64,000 bases of DNA from Adlercreutzia rubneri (GTDB lineage: Bacteria; Actinomycetota; Coriobacteriia; Coriobacteriales; Eggerthellaceae): contig NZ_WPOO01000007.1 of the NCBI RefSeq assembly GCF_009755265.1, forward strand, positions 43,843-107,842. The letters are read 5' to 3'. Positions within the stretch are counted from its first letter, which is position 1. Each line of letters starts with the position of its first letter. Of this stretch, positions 32,644 through 40,356 are shown in pieces. The notes beneath the pieces are model-generated. The model was not told the DNA's origin, ran no database searches, and saw only the letters and a program-made list of their open reading frames with translations. Position numbers and translations under genes: made by a program.

Positions 32644-32836
32644 GCGTTTTTGGATTTATATAGGCATCGGTCTTCCGTTTCGTAGCGCGCGCCAACTCGT
32701 CACGCAAAGCATGATGGGTCTGACCAGGCAAAATGCAAATGTGGCATTCCCGCACCTCCTGACTAGGATCTTAGCAGGCTTTCTGAATGTCTATATAAGT
32801 CCATAAATGTGCACAGGAGGGTCTTGTTTTGTCACC
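32618..32836. mobile_element. 219-base MITE-like element with 46-base imperfect terminal inverted repeats
   Basis: The left end GGTGACAAAACA (32618) and the right end TGTTTTGTCACC (finishing 32836) are perfect inverted copies. Over 46 bases (32618-32663 against 32791-32836) about 33 positions match, including the inner block TTATATAG / CTATATAA. The interior has no ORF. Length, terminal repeats and lack of coding capacity fit a non-autonomous element. It fills most of the gene-free gap 32519-32888 between gltA and tRNA-Ser. No target-site duplication was identified. Confidence 0.5.
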
Positions 32837-32854
32837 GACAAGGGTCGAGATTTG

Positions 32855-32880
32855 AAAAAGGCCCGAGCGAGTCGGGCCTT
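32855..32880 (-). terminator. Rho-independent terminator of tRNA-Ser(UGA)
   Basis: On the minus strand: AAGGCCCGA, CTCGC loop, TCGGGCCTT, then a TTTTT run, just 8 bases past the CCA end of the tRNA. Confidence 0.88.
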
Positions 32881-32888
32881 GGAGGTTC

Positions 32889-32976
32889 TGGCGGAGGCGG
32901 TAGGATTTGAACCCACGGTACCTTTCGGCACGACAGTTTTCAAGACTGCTTCCTTAAGCCACTCGGACACGCCTCC
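32889..32976 (-). tRNA. tRNA-Ser (anticodon UGA)
   Basis: An 88-base class II tRNA on the minus strand: acceptor GGAGGCG, anticodon loop CTTGAAA (anticodon TGA) on stem GCAGT/ACTGT, a long variable arm (CGTGCCGAAAGGTACCG), T loop TTCAAAT, discriminator G and encoded CCA. Confidence 0.97.
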
Positions 32977-33097
32977 GCATCATCGGGCTGTCGCCGCTGT
33001 GCGGCGAACGCGACGCACAGGATACCACATTCCGCTGCGATTATGGGGAATCGCCTGCTTTGCCGCGTCGCGCGGCGGTTGTTTGCGCGGCACCGCT

Positions 33098-33103
33098 TAT
33101 AAT
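33098..33103 (+). promoter_or_regulatory. TATAAT -10 box placed for a leaderless tadA transcript
   Basis: A perfect TATAAT ends 7 bases before the tadA ATG, and no Shine-Dalgarno is present in between (TCCCTCC). A transcription start at the normal distance would fall on the start codon itself. The -35 region is not clear. Confidence 0.55.
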
Positions 33104-33110
33104 TCCCTCC

Positions 33111-33650
33111 ATGAACGAACATCGCACACTGGAAGAGCAGCAGGCGCTGGACGCGCAGTATATGGCGCTGGCCTTGGAAGAGGCGCGGGCTGCGGGCGCG
33201 GCGGGGGAGGTGCCCATCGGGGCCGTCGTGGTGTACGAGCCCATCGACCGCGGCACGCGCCGGCCGATGGCCGAGCCGCGCGTCATCGCTCGGGGCCGCA
33301 ACCGCCGCGAGGCCGATCGCGACCCGGCCGGGCACGCGGAATTCCTCGCCATGAAAGAGGCGGCCCGCGTATTGGACGCCTGGCGTCTAACCGATTGCAC
33401 CGTCTACGTCACGCTGGAACCCTGCATCATGTGCGCCGGTCTCATGCACCAGGCGCGCATTGCCCGCTGCGTGTACGGTGCGCCCGACCAGAAGGCGGGT
33501 GCGGTGGGCACGCTGTACGACATTCACGCCGATGGGCGCCTGAACCACCAGTTCGAAGTGACCGGTGGCGTGCGGGAGGAAGAGTGCGTGGCCCTGCTGC
33601 GCGACTTCTTCCGCGCCCGGCGCAAGAAGCCGATGTCAAATCTTGGATGA
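33111..33650 (+). CDS. tadA: tRNA-specific adenosine deaminase
   Basis: 179 aa zinc deaminase that converts A34 of tRNA-Arg(ACG) to inosine. The catalytic H-A-E motif is in GHAEFLAMKEAARVLDAW and the zinc cysteines are in TLEPCIMCAGLMHQAR. The family text RCVYGAPDQKAGAVGTLYDI follows. A longer frame from 33060 exists but crosses the TATAAT box at 33098; the ATG at 33111 gives the conserved length. The matching tRNA-Arg(ACG) gene lies 2.2 kb upstream. Confidence 0.94.
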   Translation: MNEHRTLEEQQALDAQYMALALEEARAAGAAGEVPIGAVVVYEPIDRGTRRPMAEPRVIARGRNRREADRDPAGHAEFLAMKEAARVLDAWRLTDCTVYVTLEPCIMCAGLMHQARIARCVYGAPDQKAGAVGTLYDIHADGRLNHQFEVTGGVREEECVALLRDFFRARRKKPMSNLG

Positions 33651-33809
33651 GGCGTGGCCGGTCTCGCCTACGAGTCAACCCATTTATCTCTCCGGCGCAA
33701 ATGTATCTAAAATTTGAGCGCAAATCTCTCCAACAGAATATCGCAAATCAGTGTAAAATACGATGTAGATAATGAAATCGGATAAGCTCTGAGAAGGGAG
33801 TAAGCGACA

Positions 33810-35090
33810 GTGCAGTATCGCAATCGCATTGCCGATCGAGAGCTTGAGTTTCGTCTGGAATCTTTCGGTGCAACGCTTATTGTGGGCCCTAAGGGCTGCG
33901 GTAAAACTACCACAGCGAAGCAGAAAGCCGCCAGTGTCGTGGAGCTGCAAGATGAGGATAAGCGCGACAATTACCTTGCTGTAGCGGCAACGCAGCCTTC
34001 GCGGCTGCTGGAGGGCCCGAAGCCGAGGCTCTTCGACGAGTGGCAAGATGCGCCGAAACTATGGGGCGCTGTTCGCAAGTCGGTGGATGATGAGCAAAAG
34101 AACGGGCTCTATATTCTTACTGGATCGACGTCGCAAGAGGTGGACACCCCGCATACGGGTACTTTGCGCATCTCAACGTTGAAGATGCAGCCGATGAGCC
34201 TTTTCGAGAGCGGCGAGTCAGAGGGCTCCGTATCTCTTAAAGCGCTCTTTGATGATTCGACGAGTTATGACGGCTGCACCTCGAAGCTTTCCATCGATGA
34301 GTTGATCGTGGCGATATGCCGAGGAGGATGGCCGCACGCCATCAACAACGCCTCCTTGCGTTCGCAGCTAGCAGTGGCCAAGGATCTCTTTCGCCAAACA
34401 TGCTTTGTTGATATGTCTAACATAGATGGACAAAAGAGAAATCCGCGCTGGGCTGAAGCGATTCTGCGCTCCTACGCACGCAATCTATGCACTTTAGCAG
34501 AGACGAAGACGATCTACTGCGACGTGCGAGCAACGACGGAGCTGTCTGAGTCGACGTTCTACGATTATCTTGAAGCGCTCGAAAAACTCTACATTGTTGA
34601 GGACGTTCTTGCCTGGTGCCCGGCCATTAGATCCAAAACGGCAATACGGGCTTCGAGAAAGCGAAACATGGTAGACCCGTCAGTTGCCGTCGCCGCGCTT
34701 GGACTGAGCCCAGCGTATTTCAACGAGGATTTCAAAACGTTAGGCTTCCTCTTTGAGTCGCTCTGCATGAGGGATCTGAAGGCATATTCCTCGGCGCTCG
34801 GGGGCGAGTTGTCGTACTATCGCGACCGGTACGGATTGGAGGCCGATGCGGTGCTCCATCTTGACGATGGGCGGTATGCGCTTGTTGAATTCAAGCTGGG
34901 CGAAAGCGAAATTGATGAAGGCGCAAAGCATCTTCTTGAAATTGAGCGGCTTGTTTCCGAGCGCAACAAAAAGGAGGAGCAAGTTCCATTACGTCTTCCC
35001 GACGTGAAGCTCGTTATCACCGCCACCGAGTACGGCTATCGTCGTGAAGATGGTGTCTGCGTGGTGCCCATTGGATGCTTGAGACCATAG
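33810..35090 (+). CDS. AAA-type ATPase with DUF4143 (archaeal-type ATPase family)
   Basis: 426 aa. Walker A is GPKGCGKTTTA (about residues 26-36). A Walker-B-like LFDEWQDAP and a sensor stretch LYILTGSTSQ follow, and the C-terminal DUF4143 domain has a PD-(D/E)XK-like core (EADAVLHLDDGRYALVEFKL). Proteins of this kind are common, often horizontally moved, and of uncertain role; some act as stand-alone antitoxin-like or defence-related ATPases. The start is GTG with AGAAGGGAG 9 bases upstream. It is more AT-rich than its neighbours tadA and ispE, which suggests insertion between two housekeeping genes. Confidence 0.88.
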   Translation: MQYRNRIADRELEFRLESFGATLIVGPKGCGKTTTAKQKAASVVELQDEDKRDNYLAVAATQPSRLLEGPKPRLFDEWQDAPKLWGAVRKSVDDEQKNGLYILTGSTSQEVDTPHTGTLRISTLKMQPMSLFESGESEGSVSLKALFDDSTSYDGCTSKLSIDELIVAICRGGWPHAINNASLRSQLAVAKDLFRQTCFVDMSNIDGQKRNPRWAEAILRSYARNLCTLAETKTIYCDVRATTELSESTFYDYLEALEKLYIVEDVLAWCPAIRSKTAIRASRKRNMVDPSVAVAALGLSPAYFNEDFKTLGFLFESLCMRDLKAYSSALGGELSYYRDRYGLEADAVLHLDDGRYALVEFKLGESEIDEGAKHLLEIERLVSERNKKEEQVPLRLPDVKLVITATEYGYRREDGVCVVPIGCLRP

Positions 35091-35262
35091 GTTTCCAGTT
35101 TTGGTCAACTGGATTTCTGACCTGTCTCTATTCCTGGCGGAGATTTGAAAGAGCGCTGGTGACTCTCTCAGGCGTCGCTTTCCCATTCGCTATAATTTTT
35201 CCCACGAACGAATGACGAACGCCTAGGGAGCGGCAAGCGGCCGACTACGGAAAGGAACGCGA

Positions 35263-36327
35263 ATGACCGAGAACGCCCAGCGCAATCGCGAGGCGGAAGT
35301 GAACCTGCTGGCGGCGGCCCGGGAGGCCCAGTGGTCGGCGGCTGCTTTCATGGGGCCGAACACGATGAAGCTGGTGTCGCCGGCGAAGGTGAACCTGCTT
35401 TTGGCCATTGGGGCGCGCCGCGAGGACGGCTACCACGATGCCGATACCATCATGCACGCGCTCGCGTTGCATGACACGCTGTATTTGCGTGCGGAAGATA
35501 TCTCGGCGGATGAACTGGCGAAGAGCGTTGTCGAAGGGGCGTCTCGCGAGGACGTTGCCGTGGGCGGCCCGGCGGACAACCTCGTCATGACTATCGACCT
35601 GGCCGACCGCACGGGCCAGGACTTGAACGTGCCGGCGGCTGACAATCTCGCCTTCAAAGCTGCTGATCGCCTGTCCCGGGCGGTGGGTCGCGACCTTCCC
35701 GAGGCCATCCAGCTGCGCATTGAGAAGCACATCCCGGCCCAGGGCGGCTTGGGCGGCGGCTCGTCGAACGCGGCGGCGGTGCTCGTGGGCCTTGCGAAGG
35801 CGTGGGGCCTTGCGGCCGATGACGAGCGCGTGGCCGACGTTGCCCGGTCGCTTGGGGCTGACGTGGCGTTTTTCCTCCACGGGGGTTGTGCCTTGCTCGG
35901 CGGTGTGGGCGAGGTTTTGCAACGCCGTCTGGAAACGTCGCGGCGCTCCGTGGTGCTGGTGAAACCAGCAGAGGGCGTCTCCACCGCCGCGGCCTACGAG
36001 CGCTTCGACGCCGCCCCGCGCCCCGTGCCCCAAGACGTGCTCGCTTGCGACCTCGCCGCTACTCGCGCCGACGACGTGGTTCTCGCCAACAACCTCGCGC
36101 CGGCGGCCGAGGCCCTGTTGCCCGAGCTGCCCTCCATTCGCGAATGGCTCGCGGAACAGGCGGGCAGCGAAAGCGTGCTCCTCTCAGGCAGCGGCTCGGC
36201 CACTTTCGCGCTGGTGGACACGTTCGCCGAGGCCAGCCGCATCGCCACGGCTGCCACGGCCCACGGCTGGTGGGCACGCCCAACGAGCCTCTCCGGCCTG
36301 CGCGCCGCCGTCGCCCCCACGCGCTAG
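35263..36327 (+). CDS. ispE: 4-diphosphocytidyl-2-C-methyl-D-erythritol kinase
   Basis: 354 aa GHMP kinase of the MEP isoprenoid pathway; it phosphorylates CDP-ME with ATP. The pattern is clear: SPAKVNLLLAIGARREDGYH at about residue 39, the ATP-binding glycine loop AQGGLGGGSSNAAAVL, and the C-terminal LLSGSGSATFAL. An N-terminal extension of about 35 residues precedes the conserved core, which starts at MKLVSPAKVN (Met35). The first ATG has a good GGAAAGGAA site, so the long form is kept. TATAAT at 35191-35196 is a likely -10. It feeds polyprenyl precursors for menaquinone and cell wall. Confidence 0.94.
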   Translation: MTENAQRNREAEVNLLAAAREAQWSAAAFMGPNTMKLVSPAKVNLLLAIGARREDGYHDADTIMHALALHDTLYLRAEDISADELAKSVVEGASREDVAVGGPADNLVMTIDLADRTGQDLNVPAADNLAFKAADRLSRAVGRDLPEAIQLRIEKHIPAQGGLGGGSSNAAAVLVGLAKAWGLAADDERVADVARSLGADVAFFLHGGCALLGGVGEVLQRRLETSRRSVVLVKPAEGVSTAAAYERFDAAPRPVPQDVLACDLAATRADDVVLANNLAPAAEALLPELPSIREWLAEQAGSESVLLSGSGSATFALVDTFAEASRIATAATAHGWWARPTSLSGLRAAVAPTR

Positions 36328-36460
36328 GGGGCGCTGGGTAACGAATGGCCGCGCCGCCGTTCCGCACCGGTCATTTTCGTATACACTGGTGTCGCTTCAA
36401 GCGCGCCCGTCAAAGTCTGCCGGGCATCTCGTCGATGCCGCCGAAGAGAGAGGATGAGAA

Positions 36461-36823
36461 ATGGGCTTTCTCGCTCGCCTGTCCCGCGTCGTCCCTTTGC
36501 TCATCATCATGGCGGTGGCGGCGGGGCTCATCTACGTGGTGGTTACCTACCGCCATTCTCCGGCTCGCGCCAAAGAGGTGCTCATCAAAATTTTCACCTG
36601 GTTTAACGGCATCGTCGTCGGCTTTTTCGCCCTGGTGTCGGTGTACGCCTTTTTCGACGATGCTCCGGCGGTGCTCGACCTCTCGCTCAGCTTCATGATC
36701 GTGGGTCTTGTCGGCCTCCTCATCACCCGCATCGCCAACTGGCGCTTTCTCAAGCACAACCCCAACTACCGCAAAAAGCGCCTCGCCGCCACCACCCGCC
36801 GTCGCTGGCCATGGGGGAAATAA
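36461..36823 (+). CDS. Small membrane protein, unknown function
   Basis: 120 aa with three predicted membrane helices (residues about 10-30, 48-68 and 74-94), a short N-terminus and a strongly basic C-terminal tail (KHNPNYRKKR and RRRWPWGK). I do not recognise the family. The ATG has AGAGAGGA upstream and lies 133 bases after ispE in the same direction, so it may be in the same unit. No catalytic motif is visible. Confidence 0.75.
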   Translation: MGFLARLSRVVPLLIIMAVAAGLIYVVVTYRHSPARAKEVLIKIFTWFNGIVVGFFALVSVYAFFDDAPAVLDLSLSFMIVGLVGLLITRIANWRFLKHNPNYRKKRLAATTRRRWPWGK

Positions 36824-36844
36824 AAAAACTCCCTGTAGGGAGTT
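36822..36844 (-). terminator. Rho-independent terminator of tRNA-Ser(GCU)
   Basis: On the minus strand: AACTCCC, TACA loop, GGGAGTT, then a T7 run. It lies 15 bases after the tRNA CCA and overlaps the stop codon of the opposite-strand membrane protein. Confidence 0.88.
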
Positions 36845-36859
36845 CGAGAAAAGGCAAAG

Positions 36860-36950
36860 TGGCGGAGGAGTAGGGATTCGAACCCTAGATGCCCTTGTGG
36901 GGCATACTCACTTAGCAGGCGAGCACCTTCGGCCTCTCGGTCACTCCTCC
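36860..36950 (-). tRNA. tRNA-Ser (anticodon GCU)
   Basis: A 91-base class II tRNA on the minus strand: acceptor GGAGGAG, anticodon loop CTGCTAA (anticodon GCT) on stem CTCGC/GTGAG, long variable arm with GCCCCACAAGGGC, T loop TTCGAAT, discriminator G and encoded CCA. Confidence 0.97.
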
Positions 36951-37060
36951 GCGTAATGTTGTATCTTACCTGACCTTTGAACGTTTCGCAACGAATAAAT
37001 CGGCGACTTTGGTAATCTACGCAATAAGGAACCGCACATTGCCAGGGAAAGGAAACGCGC

Positions 37061-38410
37061 ATGATCGGTCGCTACACTCGTCCGGAAATGGGTCGCATCT
37101 GGGAACTTGAGAACAAATTCGCCATTTGGAAGGAGATCGAGGTTCTGGCCTGCGAGGCCCAGGCTGAGCTCGGCCAGGCGGGCATCACGCGCGAGGAGGC
37201 CCAGTGGATCCGCGATCACGCCGACTTCACCGTTGAGGAGATCGACGAGATCGAGAAAGTGACGAATCACGACGTCATCGCGTTCACCACCTGCATGGCC
37301 AACTACATTGACGCCGACATCCCCGAGGGCGCCGACAAGCCCAGCCGCTGGGTGCACTACGGCATGACCTCCTCCGACCTGGGCGACACGGCCCTGTCCT
37401 ATCAGGTCACGCAGGCTTGCGACATCATCATCGACGACATCAAGCGTCTCGGCGAGACCTGCAAGCGCCGCGCCTTCGAGTTTCAGAACACCCTGTGCGT
37501 CGGTCGCACCCACGGCATTCACGCCGAGCCCATGACCTTCGGCATGAAGTTCGGCAGCTGGGCCTGGGCCTTAAAGCGCGCCCTCATCCGCATGGAGGAG
37601 GCCCGCGCCGTGGCCGCCACGGGCGCTATCTCGGGAGCTGTGGGCACCTATTCCTCCATCGACCCCTACGTGGAGCAGTACGTGTGCGAGAAGCTGGGCC
37701 TCACGCCCGATCCGCTGTCCACCCAGGTGCTGGCCCGCGACCGCCACGCCCAGGTGATGGCGGCGCTGGCCGTGACGGCTTCCACGCTGGAGTCCATCGC
37801 CATGCAGGTGCGCCTGCTGCAACAGTCCGACGTCATCGAGGCGGAAGAGCCGTTCACCAAGGGGCAGAAGGGCTCCTCGGCCATGCCCCACAAGCGCAAT
37901 CCCATCACGGCCGAGCGCGTTTGCGGCCTCGCCCGCGTGGTGAAGGCGAACGCCCAGGTGGCCTTCGACAATGTGGCCCTGTGGTTCGAGCGCGACATCT
38001 CGCACTCCGGCGCCGAGCGCGTGGTGCTGGCCGACAGTTTCACGGCGCTCGATTACATGTTCGGGAAGATGCAGTGGATGCTCGACGGCCTGCAGACCTA
38101 CTCGGCCAAGATGGAGCACAACCTGTGGCGCACGAAGGGCCTCATCTTCTCCAGCAAGGTGCTGCTGGCGCTCGTGGACGCGGGCATCTCCCGCGAGGAC
38201 GCCTACGTTATCGTGCAGCGCAACGCCATGAAGGTGTGGGAGGACATCCAGAACGCCGTGGACGGCCCCACCTACCGCGAGCGCTTGGAAGCTGACGACG
38301 AGGCCATGGCCCTGCTTAGCCAGGAGAAGCTGGACGAGATCTTCGACCCCTGGGACTTCCTCACCCGCAAGGACGTGGTCTTCGACCGCCTGCAGGAGCT
38401 GGAGTTCTAG
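37061..38410 (+). CDS. purB: Adenylosuccinate lyase
   Basis: 449 aa member of the fumarase/aspartase superfamily that releases fumarate from SAICAR and from adenylosuccinate in purine synthesis. Signature loop KGSSAMPHKRNPITAERV is intact, with the other superfamily regions HYGMTSSDLGDTALSYQ and VGRTHGIHAEPMTFG (catalytic His). The ribosome site is GGAAAGGAA. It is the only purine gene in this part; purC and purL lie 8 kb downstream. Confidence 0.96.
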   Translation: MIGRYTRPEMGRIWELENKFAIWKEIEVLACEAQAELGQAGITREEAQWIRDHADFTVEEIDEIEKVTNHDVIAFTTCMANYIDADIPEGADKPSRWVHYGMTSSDLGDTALSYQVTQACDIIIDDIKRLGETCKRRAFEFQNTLCVGRTHGIHAEPMTFGMKFGSWAWALKRALIRMEEARAVAATGAISGAVGTYSSIDPYVEQYVCEKLGLTPDPLSTQVLARDRHAQVMAALAVTASTLESIAMQVRLLQQSDVIEAEEPFTKGQKGSSAMPHKRNPITAERVCGLARVVKANAQVAFDNVALWFERDISHSGAERVVLADSFTALDYMFGKMQWMLDGLQTYSAKMEHNLWRTKGLIFSSKVLLALVDAGISREDAYVIVQRNAMKVWEDIQNAVDGPTYRERLEADDEAMALLSQEKLDEIFDPWDFLTRKDVVFDRLQELEF

Positions 38411-38433
38411 TCGGGTATCGGCATACCTATATG

Positions 38434-38471
38434 GAAGGCCCCTGGCGCTGATTGTGCTAGGGGCCTTCTTT
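38434..38471. terminator. Hairpin terminator between convergent purB and the TlpA-like gene
   Basis: A 10-bp stem GAAGGCCCCT (38434-38443) with AGGGGCCTTC (38459-38468), 15-base loop, then TTTG on the plus strand. Confidence 0.75.
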
Positions 38472-38497
38472 GTACGAACAAATGCTGAAAGAGGCGT

Positions 38498-39406
38498 CTA
38501 CTGCGCAGCGGGGGCAGCGGTGTTGCCGGTGAGCATGTCGATGCCCTGGGCGATTACTGAGGCATCCATGGCGCCCATGTAGGCGCCGATGATGTTGCCC
38601 TCGGCGTTGATCAGGTAGGTCTGCGGGATAGAGCTCACTCCGAAGGCCGTGGCCGCCGAGTTGTTGGCGTCGAAGTAGCACGGGAACGTGTAGTTGTTCT
38701 CGGCGAGGAAGGCCTTGGCGGACTGCTCGGTCTCGCCGTTCATGTCGGTCATGTTCACGATGACGAACTCGACGTCGTTGCCGTGTTCTTCCCAGGCAGA
38801 CTGGATGTCGGGCATCTCGCTGGCGCAGGGGCCGCACCAGCTAGCCCAGAAGTTCAGCAGCACCGGCTTGCCCTTGAAGTCGGCCAGGGTGAGGGTCGCT
38901 CCATCCGCGTCGGTCATGGTGAAGTCCGGGGCCGGGGTGGTGGCTGCGTTGGCGCCGTTGCCGTCACCGGTATCGTCGGAAACGTCGGCGTCGGCGGTGG
39001 CATCTACCTCGGTTTCTTGGACGGCATCGGTGCCGGTAACTTCTATCTGCTTGTCATCGGCCGTTGGCGCCAGGACGCTGTAGGCCACGCCCGCGCCGAT
39101 GAGCAGCACGGCAAAGACGACCGCGGCTACGATGACGCCCACGTGCTTCTTGCGGTCGGCCTTCTCTCCTTCGGGGGTGGCAGCGTTGGCTTTCTCCTCT
39201 GCTTCCAAAGCCGCCAAGCGCTCGCCGATGACCTCGCCTCGCTGCTCGGCTGCCGAAGATGCAGTTGCCGCGGGGGTCGCGCTTGCCGTTGCCGGAGCGC
39301 CCTTCGTCGTTGCTTGTCCGCCAGCATCGGGAGTCTGCTCGTCGGCCGCGATCTCCGTCTCAACCGGAGTTCCGGCGTCGGTCGGCGTCTTCTCGTTCTC
39401 GCTCAT
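38498..39406 (-). CDS. TlpA/ResA-like membrane-anchored thioredoxin
   Basis: 302 aa. A long polar, Ala/Thr-rich cytoplasmic N-terminus (about 85 residues) is followed by one membrane helix (VGVIVAAVVFAVLLIGAGVA) and a second acidic linker. The extracytoplasmic thioredoxin domain has active site WASWCGPCASEMP and the cis-proline loop SSIPQTYLINAEGN. It would reduce disulfides outside the membrane, with electrons from the CcdA protein encoded just upstream. The ATG at 39406 has AAGGAG a short way upstream; a GTG at 39439 is an alternative. The pair usually serves cytochrome c maturation, which fits the heme motifs of the 10455 protein. Confidence 0.9.
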   Translation of the reverse strand: MSENEKTPTDAGTPVETEIAADEQTPDAGGQATTKGAPATASATPAATASSAAEQRGEVIGERLAALEAEEKANAATPEGEKADRKKHVGVIVAAVVFAVLLIGAGVAYSVLAPTADDKQIEVTGTDAVQETEVDATADADVSDDTGDGNGANAATTPAPDFTMTDADGATLTLADFKGKPVLLNFWASWCGPCASEMPDIQSAWEEHGNDVEFVIVNMTDMNGETEQSAKAFLAENNYTFPCYFDANNSAATAFGVSSIPQTYLINAEGNIIGAYMGAMDASVIAQGIDMLTGNTAAPAAQ

Positions 39407-39442
39407 GTTCGAACCTTTCTCCTTCGGGCCGGGTTCCACCGG

Positions 39443-40105
39443 CTAGCTCAGCAGGCGCAAGAAGCCGCCGAGCAGCCCCGTCGCCATGAGCACGCCCACG
39501 GCGACCAGAAACCAGCCGCATACCTTGTTAATGATATCGTAATGTTGCTTGATGACGGCAAAAGCGCCCTTCAGCTTGTCGATGAGTACGGCAGCCGCCA
39601 CGAACGGAATACCGAGGCCGGCCGAGTAGCACAGAAGCAGGATAACGCCCTGCGCCACCGATGCCTGCTGCGAGGCCAGCATGAGCGCCGAGCCGAGGAA
39701 CGCCCCCACGCACGGCGTCCATCCGATGGAGAAGATGACGCCGAACAGCACCGAGGAGAAGAATCCCAGCTGCCGCCCCGCCAGCGGGTTCTTCGCGCCG
39801 TGGAAGAGGTTGATCTTGATGATGCCGAGAAAGTACAGCCCGAAGGCGATGACCACCAGGCCGCACACCACGTTGACGGCACTTTGATACTCGATGAAGA
39901 ACGCGCCCACCGACGAAGCCAAAGCTCCCATAGCGATGAACACGCACGTGAAGCCGAGCACAAAGCCGAGGGCGTTGCGCAGCACCACCGAAGTGCGCAC
40001 CTCCTCGCCGGCGGCGAAGTAGGTGACGTAGATGGGAATCATGGGAAGCAGGCACGGCGACACGAAGGTGATGATGCCCTCCAGAAAGGTGATGAGATAG
40101 GTCAC
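39443..40105 (-). CDS. ccdA: CcdA-like cytochrome c biogenesis / thiol:disulfide transmembrane protein
   Basis: 220 aa with six hydrophobic helices. The paired redox cysteines are in the expected places: FVSPCLLPMIPIYVTYF (helix 1) and IGWTPCVGAFLGSALML (helix 4). It transfers reducing equivalents from cytoplasmic thioredoxin to exported partners such as the TlpA-like protein encoded 36 bases downstream. The start is GTG at 40105 because GGAGGAGG lies just upstream; a longer frame to 40219 has no support. Confidence 0.92.
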   Translation of the reverse strand: MTYLITFLEGIITFVSPCLLPMIPIYVTYFAAGEEVRTSVVLRNALGFVLGFTCVFIAMGALASSVGAFFIEYQSAVNVVCGLVVIAFGLYFLGIIKINLFHGAKNPLAGRQLGFFSSVLFGVIFSIGWTPCVGAFLGSALMLASQQASVAQGVILLLCYSAGLGIPFVAAAVLIDKLKGAFAVIKQHYDIINKVCGWFLVAVGVLMATGLLGGFLRLLS

Positions 40106-40233
40106 AAATCCTCCTCCTGCTTCGATCGCCGTTTTGCGATATCTCGCATTATTCCCTATTTGCGAGCGGCGTGCCTCCGTCTTCACAGAAAGTGAAGTGA
40201 CCGTTACGTGCTTCGGCATCGTGCGGTGGCCCG

Positions 40234-40262
40234 TTGCCGCAAGGCGTTTCTGGCGCTATGCT
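40234..40262 (+). promoter_or_regulatory. Candidate sigma-70-type promoter of the GH3 gene (TTGCCG-N17-TATGCT)
   Basis: TTGCCG at 40234-40239 and TATGCT at 40257-40262 with a 17-base spacer, about 90 bases before the GH3 start. A similar TTGCCG-N16-TAAAAT is found before the glycosyltransferase gene at 57959. Confidence 0.5.
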
Positions 40263-40302
40263 GGTGGGCGTAAGTGAAATTGCGAGTGCATGCGCGATTG
40301 GC

Positions 40303-40356
40303 TCGAAGGGACTGCGTCGTTCGAGGGGATCGCGTTGTTCGAAGGGAAGTAGTGTG
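40303..40356 (+). repeat. Three 18-base tandem repeats ending at the GH3 start codon
   Basis: Copies TCGAAGGGACTGCGTCGT (40303), TCGAGGGGATCGCGTTGT (40321) and TCGAAGGGAAGTAGTGTG (40339). The AAGGGA core of the last copy is the Shine-Dalgarno, and its last three bases are the GTG start. Confidence 0.6.
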
